Shown: piece after piece, positions 49,423 to 57,581 of the stretch | Layout: each line of letters opens with the position of its first letter | Position numbering within the stretch: the first letter of the stretch is position 1 | The notes under the pieces: generated by a model | What the model saw: the letters and a program-made list of their open reading frames with translations, nothing else | Databases searched by the model: none | What the model was told of the DNA's origin: nothing | Assembly (NCBI GenBank): GCA_903835065.1 | Contig: CAILLO010000022.1 | Span: 1-64,000 of the forward strand | Direction of reading: 5' to 3' | Source: an uncultured Eubacteriales bacterium | GTDB taxonomy: Bacteria > Bacillota > Clostridia > Saccharofermentanales > UBA5734 | DNA: 64,000 nucleotides | Position numbers and translations under genes: made by a program

Positions 49423-50862
49423 TCAGGGAGCTTCGGGTTCCGGGAGCGCGGGGTCGGGGGACAGGACGGGCAGGGCGTCCGCCGGCACGTTCACGAGGTC
49501 GTGGATCCACTTCTTCGACAGGAACCGCCAGAGGCTGGCGACCCCCTTGACCAGCTCGTCGACGCTGGTGCACAGGTAGACCGCGAACAGGGGCCAGCCG
49601 AACACGAGGCCGCCGAGGCTCGCGAGCGGGACCGCGATGAACCACAGCGCGCCGACGTCGAGGAGCATCGCGACCACCGTGTCTCCACCCGCCCGGAGCA
49701 CCCCGACGATCGAGACCATCGTGAAGGACTTCATCCACAGCGTGGCGGAGCCGAGCGCGACGAGCACCATCGCGTGGTCGAGGACGGCCCCCTGGATCCC
49801 GAACCAGGGCAGCACGTAGGGGCGCGTCAGGAACACGACCGCGCCGATGCCGACCGCGAGCAACGGGGCGATCGCGAGGCTCAGGCCGCCGTAGCGGAAG
49901 GCGAGGTCCTTGCGCCCGGCGCCGATCTGCTTGCCGACGATCGCGGCGGCGGCGTTGCCCATGCCGACGGCGAGGACGAAGGCGAGGCGGTCGATGGTCG
50001 AGGAGACGGTGACGGCGGCGATCACGTCGGTGCCCATGTGCGCGTAGATCGCGGGATAGATCGAGATGCCGAGCACCCAGAGGCCCTCGTTGCCGACGAC
50101 GGGCAGCGAGACTTTCAGGGCCCTGGACAGGAACCTCGCGTCGACCCGGAAGATCTGCCGCCAGGTGACGGCGGCGGGCAGCCGGAGCCCGTAGACGATG
50201 CCGATCGTGATGACGACCTCGACGACGCGCGCGACCAGCGTCGCGGTCGCCGACCCCTGGACGCCCATCTTCGGCGCCCCGAAGTTGCCGTAGATCAGCA
50301 TGTAGTTGAGCAGCGTGTTGAGGCCGAGGGCGATCGTCGTGGGCCACAGGGGGAGCTTGGCGTGCTCCGTGCAGCGCATCGACCCGTAGAACATGAAGGA
50401 CAGTCCCGCGAGCGGGTAGGACGGCGCGATGCGACGGAGGAAGACGATGCCCTGGTCGACCACGGCGGGATCGGCGGTGAAGATCCTCATGAAGAAGCCC
50501 GGGAACGACGCGGTCGCGACGGCCACGACCAGCGCGAGTCCCCCGCTGACGAGGAGGCCGAGCCCGGTCGCGCGACGGACGCCCTCGAGGTCCTTCCTCC
50601 CCCAGTACTGGGCGATGAAGACCGTGAGGCCGCTCGAGACGCCGAACAGGGCGATCGCGAGGATGAAGTAGATCGAGTTGGCGAGGCCGACCGCGGCGAG
50701 GGAGGTCTCGTCGAGCCGGGCGACCATGATGTTGTCGATCAGGTTGAGGCTGGCGCTGATCAGGCCCTGCACCGAGATCGGCAGGGCGATGCGGACGAGC
50801 GAACGGTAATAGTCCCGGTCGCGGTCCAGATGCCTGGATAGGGCCAGGGGACGGAGGGCCAT
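49423..50862 (-). CDS. MATE-family multidrug efflux transporter
   Basis: 479 residues with 12 predicted membrane helices in two homologous halves. N-terminal signature RIALPISVQGLISASLNLIDNIMVARLDETSLAAVGLAN is diagnostic for MATE (DinF/NorM) proteins, including the Asn/Asp of helix 1-2. Exchanges Na+ or H+ for a drug or metabolite; Na+ would match the Na+-type V-ATPase. ATG 50862 follows GGAAGGAAG. It is divergent from the substrate-binding protein gene. Confidence 0.93.
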   Translation of the reverse strand: MALRPLALSRHLDRDRDYYRSLVRIALPISVQGLISASLNLIDNIMVARLDETSLAAVGLANSIYFILAIALFGVSSGLTVFIAQYWGRKDLEGVRRATGLGLLVSGGLALVVAVATASFPGFFMRIFTADPAVVDQGIVFLRRIAPSYPLAGLSFMFYGSMRCTEHAKLPLWPTTIALGLNTLLNYMLIYGNFGAPKMGVQGSATATLVARVVEVVITIGIVYGLRLPAAVTWRQIFRVDARFLSRALKVSLPVVGNEGLWVLGISIYPAIYAHMGTDVIAAVTVSSTIDRLAFVLAVGMGNAAAAIVGKQIGAGRKDLAFRYGGLSLAIAPLLAVGIGAVVFLTRPYVLPWFGIQGAVLDHAMVLVALGSATLWMKSFTMVSIVGVLRAGGDTVVAMLLDVGALWFIAVPLASLGGLVFGWPLFAVYLCTSVDELVKGVASLWRFLSKKWIHDLVNVPADALPVLSPDPALPEPEAP

Positions 50863-50933
50863 CGTGCGCTTCCTTCCGGGATCCTCCGTTGCCGGAGCGG
50901 CGACGGCGGGAGGGGCCCGCCGGGGGTTCTTCC

Positions 50934-50942
50934 ATGATACCA
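50934..50942 (-). promoter_or_regulatory. Extended -10 promoter of the MATE gene
   Basis: Minus strand TGG followed by TATCAT (50934-50939). Leader about 65 bases. Confidence 0.45.
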
Positions 50943-50981
50943 CAACATCGCGCGGGGACTGCCTTGCAGGGCGTTCCGAAT

Positions 50982-50989
50982 GGTATACT
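50982..50989 (+). promoter_or_regulatory. Extended -10 promoter placing the start at the ATG (leaderless)
   Basis: TGG-TATACT with the hexamer at 50984-50989. Standard spacing puts the transcription start at or next to the A of ATG 50996. No Shine-Dalgarno lies between. Confidence 0.6.
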
Positions 50990-50995
50990 CCGCCT

Positions 50996-52558
50996 ATGGG
51001 ACGGACTCAGAAAGGCAGGCGCAGGCGCCCGGTGCGCCCGTGGGCGGTCGGATTGGCCACCGCCTGCCTCGTCGCGCTCGGACTCGGCGCGGCGGCCGCC
51101 TCCGGCGCGTTCGTCCCGGAAGCGGGCCCCACCCCCACCGGCCTGCCCGCGCTGCACGACGTGCCCGCGGCGGCCCTCGCGCGCGGCCGCACAGTCGTGG
51201 CCGGCGAAAGCGGCGGATTCGGGAACGTGGACCCGCTCTATGCGGCGAGCGAAGGCGACGTCGACCTCTGCGCGGCGCTCTTCGCCCCACTCGAGCGGCT
51301 CGGCGCCGACGGCGCCCCGGTCCTGTGCGCCGCCGCGACGAAGGTCGTCTCGTCCGACGGCACCTCCGTCGTCTTCACCCTCGACCCGACCCGCACGTTC
51401 CCCGACGGCACGCCCGTCCTGCCCTCCGACGTCGCCTTCACCTACCGCGTCCTCGACGACCCCACCTACGACGGTCCGCTGCGGGGACGCTTCGACGCGG
51501 TCCTGTCCGTCGAGGCCGACGACGCCGCCGGCACGGTGACCTTCACGCTGGCGCCCGGCACGCTGCCGGACGGTTCCGACGCCCGGCTGTTCACGCTCGG
51601 CCTCCTCGAGTCCTCGCACTACGCGTACCCGAGGGGCAAGGCGGACCGCCTCCGCGATTCCGAGGCGGCCCCGGCCGGCGCCGGCGACTGGCGGCTCGAG
51701 TCGCTGTCGGCCGACCGCGCCGTGCTCGTCCCGCGCGACGCTTCCTCCACCGGCGTCGAGCGCCTGATGCTGCTCGCGGTCGACGAGGAGCGCAAGATCG
51801 CCGCGCTCGCCGCCGGTACGATCGATATCGCCCGGGTCCTGCGGTCCGACCGGTCGGAGGCCCGCGTCGCCGCCCTCTCCGGGTGCTCGGAGACGCCGTA
51901 CGCCGGCGCGACTTCGCTGTTCCTGCTGGTCGGCGACTCCCTCGCCGGCGACGCCGCGTCGATGACCTCGTCCGTGCGGCTCGCCCTGCTCTCCGCCGGC
52001 GACGCGCTCGCGGCCCGCTGGGCGAAGGACGACGCGACGGCGCCCGCCGCGTCGCCGGCGGATGGTGCGACGCATCCGCACCTGCTGTATTTCCGCGGCG
52101 TCGAACCCGCCGGGATGGCGCTCGCCGACGCGCGGGCCCGCGAGGCGGCCGCGGCCCTGAGCCGCGTACTGCCCGTCGGGACGCCGGCCTTCGTCCCCGT
52201 CGCCGTCGGATGGCCCGAACTCGCCGCGCTCGCCGCAGGGGGCGGTTCCTTCGACGCGATGCTCCTCCCCGTCGCCGAGGACGGGCGCACGCCGGCCGCG
52301 TTGCGGCTCGCCTCCGACCGCGCGGCCCTCGGAACGGGGTCCGACGCGGACGCCACGGTCCTGCTGCGCGCACCCGGCACGCTCCTCGCCAGCCGGCGCC
52401 TGTCCGGCCTCGCGGCCAACGCCTTCGCCAGCCCCTACCTGCCGGTCGGGACCGGATTCATGGATTCCTTGAAAGGCCTGGAATTCCTGGACCTCGACGG
52501 CTCGCCCCTGGCGACCGCGACGGCCACTCCGACGCCGACCCCGGCGCCGTCCGCCTGA
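50996..52558 (+). CDS. Substrate-binding-protein-like exported protein (SBP family 5 type)
   Basis: 520 residues. N-terminal basic stretch and hydrophobic segment (17-40) form a signal peptide or anchor without a lipobox. The body resembles peptide/nickel-binding proteins (SBP_bac_5): VVAGESGGFGNVDPLYAASEGD, then DPTRTFPDGTPVLPSDVAFTYRVLDDPTYDGP, a standard ladder of that family. No permease or ATPase genes are adjacent, and the C-terminus ends in a Thr/Pro tail (PTPTPAPSA), so it may not serve an ABC importer. The ATG lies 7 bases after a TATACT and has no ribosome binding site, suggesting leaderless translation. Confidence 0.8.
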   Translation: MGRTQKGRRRRPVRPWAVGLATACLVALGLGAAAASGAFVPEAGPTPTGLPALHDVPAAALARGRTVVAGESGGFGNVDPLYAASEGDVDLCAALFAPLERLGADGAPVLCAAATKVVSSDGTSVVFTLDPTRTFPDGTPVLPSDVAFTYRVLDDPTYDGPLRGRFDAVLSVEADDAAGTVTFTLAPGTLPDGSDARLFTLGLLESSHYAYPRGKADRLRDSEAAPAGAGDWRLESLSADRAVLVPRDASSTGVERLMLLAVDEERKIAALAAGTIDIARVLRSDRSEARVAALSGCSETPYAGATSLFLLVGDSLAGDAASMTSSVRLALLSAGDALAARWAKDDATAPAASPADGATHPHLLYFRGVEPAGMALADARAREAAAALSRVLPVGTPAFVPVAVGWPELAALAAGGGSFDAMLLPVAEDGRTPAALRLASDRAALGTGSDADATVLLRAPGTLLASRRLSGLAANAFASPYLPVGTGFMDSLKGLEFLDLDGSPLATATATPTPTPAPSA

Positions 52559-52570
52559 CCCGCCGACCCG

Positions 52571-53311
52571 TCAGTCCAGGTCGACGTCGCTCTCCAGCTT
52601 GCGGATCATCCTCGGCAGCGCGTCCTTCGACGCACCGGCCGGCTTATCCCGGTTCCGGTGGTCGTGGAGCAGCGTGAAGCCTTCGAGCTCGCCCGCCAGC
52701 CGATCGAAGTTGTCGCCGGTCACGCGCGCCAGCACCTTCGCGAAGTACTCCGCCTGGCCGTCGTCGAGGTGCTTCGCGGCGCCTCGCAGCAGGTCGGCGG
52801 TGTGGGTCAGGCAGAAGCCCTTGCAGGTGTCGAGCTTCGTGCGGAACTCCTTCTCCTCGAAGTACTGCCACAGCACCACGTCGACGTAGCGGGCCATCGT
52901 CTCCTCGACGCGTTCGCACATCGCGCACGTCGAGACGCGCGCCTCGATGCGGCCGGCGGCCTCGAGGAGGTTCTCCCGGATGCCGGTCCGCTTGAGGAAG
53001 CCTCCCTTGCCGCGCGGGACGGCCTTCGCGAGCGCCTCCTTGGCGGCGGTCGCCGACTCCAGCGCGTGCGTGTGGAGCAGCAGCGCCAGCCCGAGCCGGT
53101 TCTCGCGCCGGTTGTACAGCGCGGCCGCGTGCTCGCGGCAGAAGCCCTTCGCGTTCGTGGAGACGCGCACGTCGGGCTCCATGAGCGAGGCGCCGAGGAA
53201 GTACGTCACGAGGTCGTCGGACAGTTTGCGCTTCATCCGGCACAGCGCGCACTCCCCGTCCTCCGCGAAGGCGTCGTTCACCGGTATCGTGTAGATGCGC
53301 TCCCTGATCAT
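52571..53311 (-). CDS. Cys-rich protein with duplicated CxxC...FCxxH motif (DUF6062-like)
   Basis: 246 residues, cytoplasmic. Two copies of a metal-type motif: ECALCRM with KGFCREH (about 21-60) and TCAMCERV with KGFCLTH (about 128-170). Each pair offers three Cys and one His, a probable Zn or Fe site. Resembles the uncharacterised DUF6062 family as far as I recall. GGAGG is upstream of ATG 53311. Divergent from the ogg gene with overlapping promoters. Confidence 0.75.
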   Translation of the reverse strand: MIRERIYTIPVNDAFAEDGECALCRMKRKLSDDLVTYFLGASLMEPDVRVSTNAKGFCREHAAALYNRRENRLGLALLLHTHALESATAAKEALAKAVPRGKGGFLKRTGIRENLLEAAGRIEARVSTCAMCERVEETMARYVDVVLWQYFEEKEFRTKLDTCKGFCLTHTADLLRGAAKHLDDGQAEYFAKVLARVTGDNFDRLAGELEGFTLLHDHRNRDKPAGASKDALPRMIRKLESDVDLD

Positions 53312-53372
53312 GCGGTCGGCCTCCTCCGGTTCCCGGCCGGCGCGGGCCTTCCGCGGCGGGGGTTCCAGGGTC

Positions 53373-53379
53373 TATTATA
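53373..53379. promoter_or_regulatory. Overlapping divergent -10 elements (Cys-rich gene / ogg)
   Basis: TATTAT (53373-53378) on plus and TATAAT (53374-53379) on minus share the same bases. Each is followed by a gene within about 65 bases. -35 elements are weak. Confidence 0.4.
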
Positions 53380-53406
53380 GGGCAAACGGACTTGCAGGGA
53401 GGTTCC

Positions 53407-54501
53407 ATGGAAATCAAGGGGTTCCGGGTCGCAGAATCCACCGCCCCCCGCCCGGGCGACGCCGCGCGCGTGCCCGTCCTCGTCGTCCGCGACGTCGGCG
53501 ACCTGTCGCCCTTCGGCTTCGACCTGCGCGGCACGCTGGAGAGCGGCCAGTGCTTCCGTTGGCGCCGCCTCCCCGACGACGCCCCGCGCCTCTCCGCCGC
53601 CTCGGCCGGCCCGCGCTACGCCGGCGTGGTCCGCGGCCGCGCGGTCGCCGCGTCCCTGTCGGCCGGCGGGCGGGACCTCGTCCTCGAGAACGGCACGGCC
53701 GAGGACTTCGCCGACGTCCTCCTCCCCTACTTCGACCTTGAACGCGATTACCGGCCCATCCTCCAGGCCGTCGCGAAGGACCCCTTCATGGAGGCGGCCC
53801 TGCGCTACGGCGGCGGCGCCCGGCTGCTCGTGCAGGAATTCGACGAGACCTTGCTCTCCTACCTCCTGTCCGCCCAGAACAACATCCCGCGCATCATGGG
53901 TCTCGTCGAGTCGCTGTCCGCCGCCTACGGGCGGGTCCTGACCGGCACCGCCTGGCTCTCCTCCCCGGGCCGCGCCGCCGCGCCGGACGGCTCCCTCTTC
54001 GCCTTCCCGACGCCCGACGCGCTCGCCGCGGCCGCCGCTCGCTGCCGCGGGCGGCTCGCCGACTGCCGCCCGGACGCCCTGTGCGCCGGCGCCTTCGCCG
54101 GCTACCGCTGCCCCTACCTGATGCGCACCGCACAGCGGCTCCTCGAGGGGGGCGCCGTGCCCTCCCCCGACGCGCTGCGCCGTCTCCCGGCGGCCGAGGC
54201 CCGCGCGGCCCTGCGCGTCCTGCCCGGCGTCGGCGCGAAGGTCGCGGACTGCACGCTGCTGTCGAGCGGCCTGCACACCGAAGTCTGCCCCGTCGACCGA
54301 TGGGTGGAACGGGTCGTCCGGACGGTCTATCTGGGCGGGGACGCGAAGGCCGACGCGAAGAAGGACACGACGGACGAGGTTCGCCGTTTCGTCGAGGGAT
54401 ATTTCGGTGCGGAAGCCGGATTCGCGCAGCTCTGGTTCTTCCTCTACGCGCGGTCGGGCGACGGGCTGTCCGCCGTCGGGACCGGCGGCGCCGGGGGGTG
54501 A
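53407..54501 (+). CDS. ogg: OGG1-type 8-oxoguanine DNA glycosylase/AP lyase
   Basis: 364 residues. N-terminal OGG domain with SGQCFRW, then SAQNNIPRI (the Asn-rich DNA-intercalating loop region), and helix-hairpin-helix LPGVGAKVADCTLL whose Lys is the catalytic nucleophile, followed by PVDRW with the conserved Asp. Removes 8-oxoguanine and cleaves the strand. Long for the bacterial OGG/AlkA group because of Ala-rich insertions. Its last 58 bases overlap the 3' end of the convergent P-loop gene. Confidence 0.9.
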   Translation: MEIKGFRVAESTAPRPGDAARVPVLVVRDVGDLSPFGFDLRGTLESGQCFRWRRLPDDAPRLSAASAGPRYAGVVRGRAVAASLSAGGRDLVLENGTAEDFADVLLPYFDLERDYRPILQAVAKDPFMEAALRYGGGARLLVQEFDETLLSYLLSAQNNIPRIMGLVESLSAAYGRVLTGTAWLSSPGRAAAPDGSLFAFPTPDALAAAAARCRGRLADCRPDALCAGAFAGYRCPYLMRTAQRLLEGGAVPSPDALRRLPAAEARAALRVLPGVGAKVADCTLLSSGLHTEVCPVDRWVERVVRTVYLGGDAKADAKKDTTDEVRRFVEGYFGAEAGFAQLWFFLYARSGDGLSAVGTGGAGG

Positions 54502-55511
54502 GCCTGCGGCGCGTGGACCACGCGCCGGGCACGCACGTCGACGGTCATCACGTTGATCGAGGTGTATTTCTCGATCTCGCGCACGATGCGGTTCTGCGAC
54601 TCGCGCAACACCTCCTGCGCATTGAATCCGTAGTAGAGGGCCAGTTCGGCCTTGATCTCGGCGCCGTAGGCGTCGTTCCCGGCTTCGAACCCGATCAGCC
54701 CGGCCACGCCGCGCACCCGCTTCAGGATCAGTTCGGTCATGCTGCGAAGCGCCTCGTCGGAGATCGTGTACTGGCCGAGGCTCGAGAAGGTCGGCCGCAC
54801 GACCGTCCGCTCGGATTCCGCCGGTACGGTCGAGACCGTTCCGGTGCCGCGGTCGCGGCGGCGGAGCAGGCGCGTCAGGGGCTCGGAGAAATAGCCGGAG
54901 AATTCGTGCTTGATCTCGAGGCTCGGCACCGGAATCGCGTGCTTGCCCTCGCGCATGCGCGTGCTGACGGCGGTGCGGATCTCGTCCTCCGTGCTCACGT
55001 CCTCGATGTGGATCCGTTCTACGGGCACCGGAAGCCAGAGGTTCTCGCAGATCCGGTCGATCATCGCATCGGAGGTGCCGAGCAGCATGAGCTTGTCGGG
55101 CGCCTGCTCCTGGATCGAGCGGCGCATGACGGAAGCACGCCCCTCCTCGACGAAGAGCGCCTGGCGGACGGATTCGAGGCGCGAGTTGGCGCGCTTGGCG
55201 GACAGGCCGGCGACGATTCGGCCGCCGTGGATCAGCAGGCCGTCGTCGATGATATAAGTGATTCCATTGGTGCGCGCGACCTTGAGGGCCCGCGTGCTCT
55301 TGCCCGTGCCCGACGAGCCGATGAAGGCGACCGTGTGGATCGTCGACAGCGCCTCTCGCATCGCCTCGCGGGCCTTGTCCTCCTCGGCCGCCTGCCGGGT
55401 GGCGGGCGTGCGCGACACGGCCTCGGCGATCCTTCCGATCGTGCCGCGGATCACCGGACCCCTGCGGTCCTTCTCCTTGTCCTTTTCCCTGTCCTTGCCG
55501 GATTCCTTCAA
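54444..55511 (-). CDS. P-loop ATPase fused to Asp23-family domain
   Basis: 355 residues. Charged Lys/Asp/Glu N-terminus (1-20), then a P-loop kinase-like domain with Walker A GSSGTGKST at 65-73 and a second region (KLMLLGTSDAMIDRICENLWLPVPVERIHIEDVST, 140-174), followed by an Asp23/Gls24 (alkaline shock) domain at about 240-330 (YTISDEALRSMTELIL..GVAGL..VLRESQNRIVREIEKYTSINVMTVDV). Asp23 proteins act in envelope stress and are usually stand-alone. Cotranscribed with yebC, 37 bases upstream. Substrate of the ATPase unknown. Confidence 0.85.
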   Translation of the reverse strand: MKESGKDREKDKEKDRRGPVIRGTIGRIAEAVSRTPATRQAAEEDKAREAMREALSTIHTVAFIGSSGTGKSTRALKVARTNGITYIIDDGLLIHGGRIVAGLSAKRANSRLESVRQALFVEEGRASVMRRSIQEQAPDKLMLLGTSDAMIDRICENLWLPVPVERIHIEDVSTEDEIRTAVSTRMREGKHAIPVPSLEIKHEFSGYFSEPLTRLLRRRDRGTGTVSTVPAESERTVVRPTFSSLGQYTISDEALRSMTELILKRVRGVAGLIGFEAGNDAYGAEIKAELALYYGFNAQEVLRESQNRIVREIEKYTSINVMTVDVRARRVVHAPQAHPPAPPVPTADSPSPDRA

Positions 55512-55548
55512 GCGTCCCGTCCTTCAGGCGTCTTCGCGACGCCTTTCG

Positions 55549-56274
55549 TCAGGAATCCCAATTGGTGAAGACCTCCTGGACGTCGTCGAGCTCCTCGAGC
55601 ATCTCGACCATCCGTTCGAGCTTCTCGACCGTGTCCGGGTCCTCGACCTGGGCCCAGGTGACCGGGACCATCCGGATCGAGGCGTCCAGGAACGCGTACT
55701 TCTTCGCTTCGAGGTTCGCCTTCACGGCGTAGTAGTCGGCGGGGGAGGTCTCGATCTCGTAGCCCTCGTCCTCTGCGGTGAAATCCTCGGCGCCGGCATC
55801 CAGCGCGTCGGACATCACGGCGTCCTCGTCCGGCCGCTCCTCGCGGTCGACGAGCAGGACGCCCTTCTCCTGGAAGAGGAAGGAGACGCTGCCCTTGGTG
55901 CCGAGGTTGCCGCCGAACTTGTCGAAGATATGGCGGATGTCGCCGGCCGTGCGGTTGCGGTTGTCCGTCGCGGTCTTCACGATCACGGCGACGCCGCCGG
56001 CGCCGTAGCCCTCGTAGGAGATCTCCTCGAAGTTCTCGCCCTCGGCCGCGCCGGCCGCCTTCTTGATGCTGCGCGCGATGTTGTCGTTGGGCATGTTCGC
56101 GCCCTTGGCCTTGGCGATCACGTCCTTGAGCTTCGAGTTCGCCTCGGGGTCAGCTCCGCCGTTGCGCACGGCCACGGCCAGTTCGCGGCCGAGCTTCGTG
56201 AACATGCTGCCCTTGACCGCGTCCGCCGCGCCTTTGCGCCGCTTGATGTTCGCCCACTTGCTATGTCCTGACAT
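55549..56274 (-). CDS. yebC: YebC/TACO1-family regulatory protein
   Basis: 241 residues, usual length. Starts MSGHSKWANIKRRKGAADAVKG and contains IAKAKGANMPNDNIARSIKKAAG and SYEGYGAGGVAVIVKTATDNRNRTA, all diagnostic. Family members assist translation of proline-rich stretches or regulate transcription; the Pro-rich linkers encoded here make the translation role attractive. AGGAGG is 5 bases before ATG 56274. Confidence 0.97.
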   Translation of the reverse strand: MSGHSKWANIKRRKGAADAVKGSMFTKLGRELAVAVRNGGADPEANSKLKDVIAKAKGANMPNDNIARSIKKAAGAAEGENFEEISYEGYGAGGVAVIVKTATDNRNRTAGDIRHIFDKFGGNLGTKGSVSFLFQEKGVLLVDREERPDEDAVMSDALDAGAEDFTAEDEGYEIETSPADYYAVKANLEAKKYAFLDASIRMVPVTWAQVEDPDTVEKLERMVEMLEELDDVQEVFTNWDS

Positions 56275-56312
56275 GGAATCCTCCTCGATTCGGGTTTCTC
56301 TGCCGTTCCATT

Positions 56313-56990
56313 CTACCTTCCCGAGCCGGTGCGGGACAAGAGCCGGACGGGGATCCCCGCGTCGTCGAGCACGGCCTCGACGGTTCCGAGGGATTCGACC
56401 AGTGCCGACCCGGACGTCCAGTCGTCGATCCGCCGGCGGAAGGCCTCCTCGCCGCCGGGTGGGACGAGGGCCGTGAACTCCGCGTCGAGCGCGCAGGAGA
56501 GGTCCAGGAGACCCGTCCCGGCCGCCCGGAGCCCGCGCTGCACGCGTTCCAGGTCGCCGTACCGCACCGTCGTCCGGAACCTGCCGCACGGCGCGACGTC
56601 CAGGACGCCTGCGGCTTCGACCGCCGACGACGCGGCTCGGCCATAGGCGCGGACGAGTCCGCCGGTCCCGAGCGGCGTGCCGCCGTAGTAGCGGACCACG
56701 ACGACGCAGGCGTCCTCGATGCCGCGGTGCAGCAGGGTCTCGAGCACCGGAAGCCCGGCGGTCCCCGAGGGTTCGCCGTCGTCCGAGTGCTTCTGGAGCC
56801 GGCGCTCGCCGCCGAGGATCCAGGCCGGGACATGATGGGTGGCATCCGGGAATTCCGCCCGGATGCCACCCAGAAAGGCCGTCGCCTCGGCTTCGTCCGC
56901 AATGGGGGCGCAGACTCCGTGGAACACGGAACGACGTTCCTCGAACCGGACCCTCGCCTCGCGGGCGACGGTCCGATAGGCGTCTCTCAT
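56313..56990 (-). CDS. IMPACT/YigZ-family protein
   Basis: 225 residues. UPF0029 N-domain with SVFHGVCAPI, HHVPAWILG..KHSDDGEPSGTAGLPVLETL and VVRYYGGTPLGTGGLVRAY, then a C-terminal DUF1949-like domain. Related to eukaryotic IMPACT, a modulator of Gcn2; in bacteria the role is unknown, possibly linked to ribosomes. Starts 4 bases after the Nudix-like gene. Confidence 0.93.
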   Translation of the reverse strand: MRDAYRTVAREARVRFEERRSVFHGVCAPIADEAEATAFLGGIRAEFPDATHHVPAWILGGERRLQKHSDDGEPSGTAGLPVLETLLHRGIEDACVVVVRYYGGTPLGTGGLVRAYGRAASSAVEAAGVLDVAPCGRFRTTVRYGDLERVQRGLRAAGTGLLDLSCALDAEFTALVPPGGEEAFRRRIDDWTSGSALVESLGTVEAVLDDAGIPVRLLSRTGSGR

Positions 56991-56994
56991 CGGA

Positions 56995-57408
56995 TCACAC
57001 GCACTCCTTGTACTTCTGGTAGGAGAGCATCAGGAGGGACTTGTCCTGGCTGTACGTGACCCGCTCCATCGCCTCGTCGACCGGGATGAACTCCCCTTCG
57101 AAGAATTTCTGCGAGACGTTGGGGACGACTTCGGCCGAATCGGCCCGCATGATGTACCAGGTGATCTTGTTGCAGACGGGGCGCTGGCGCGACACCGAGA
57201 AGAACTCGTAGTTGGTGCGGCCCGCCGTCGCGACGATCCGGGCCCGGACGCCGGCCTCGAGGTTCACGCGGGCGACGGCGACGTCGTCCGGGTAGTCGCC
57301 GTTGCGGATCACGCCCTTCGGGAAGACCCATTCGCCTTTTTCGTTCTTGAGGACGAGGACCTTTTCGCCGTGGAAGACGACGCCTCCGGCACAACTGCGG
57401 ACCAGCAT
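56995..57408 (-). CDS. Nudix-fold protein with degenerate Nudix box
   Basis: 137 residues. Nudix fold: RSCAGGVVFHGEKVLVLKNEKGEWVFPKG, the beta-sheet and entry to the Nudix box. The box itself (G32 to V54) has D instead of the first E, AR in place of RE, and L in place of the next E; only the last Glu and the Gly remain. Loss of metal ligands suggests a non-catalytic binding protein. Opens the Nudix-IMPACT-yebC-Asp23 operon. AGGAGG lies near the ATG. Confidence 0.8.
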   Translation of the reverse strand: MLVRSCAGGVVFHGEKVLVLKNEKGEWVFPKGVIRNGDYPDDVAVARVNLEAGVRARIVATAGRTNYEFFSVSRQRPVCNKITWYIMRADSAEVVPNVSQKFFEGEFIPVDEAMERVTYSQDKSLLMLSYQKYKECV

Positions 57409-57462
57409 GGACTACCTCCTACCGGGCGGGAAGTCCAGGGCCTTCCCTGCCGCTCTGGATTC

Positions 57463-57471
57463 ATTGTAGCA
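57463..57471 (-). promoter_or_regulatory. Extended -10 promoter of the Nudix/yebC operon
   Basis: Minus strand TGC followed by TACAAT (57463-57468). Leader about 50 bases. Confidence 0.5.
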
Positions 57472-57581
57472 GAAAAAAGGCGTCCCATGACCGGCGGGGC
57501 TTCCGCCGGCGCGCGTTTTCGGGTAGGATAGCCTTGTCCGACCGAAGGCCGGAGAGCCTTCCGGGACAGAGAGGGAACGAG

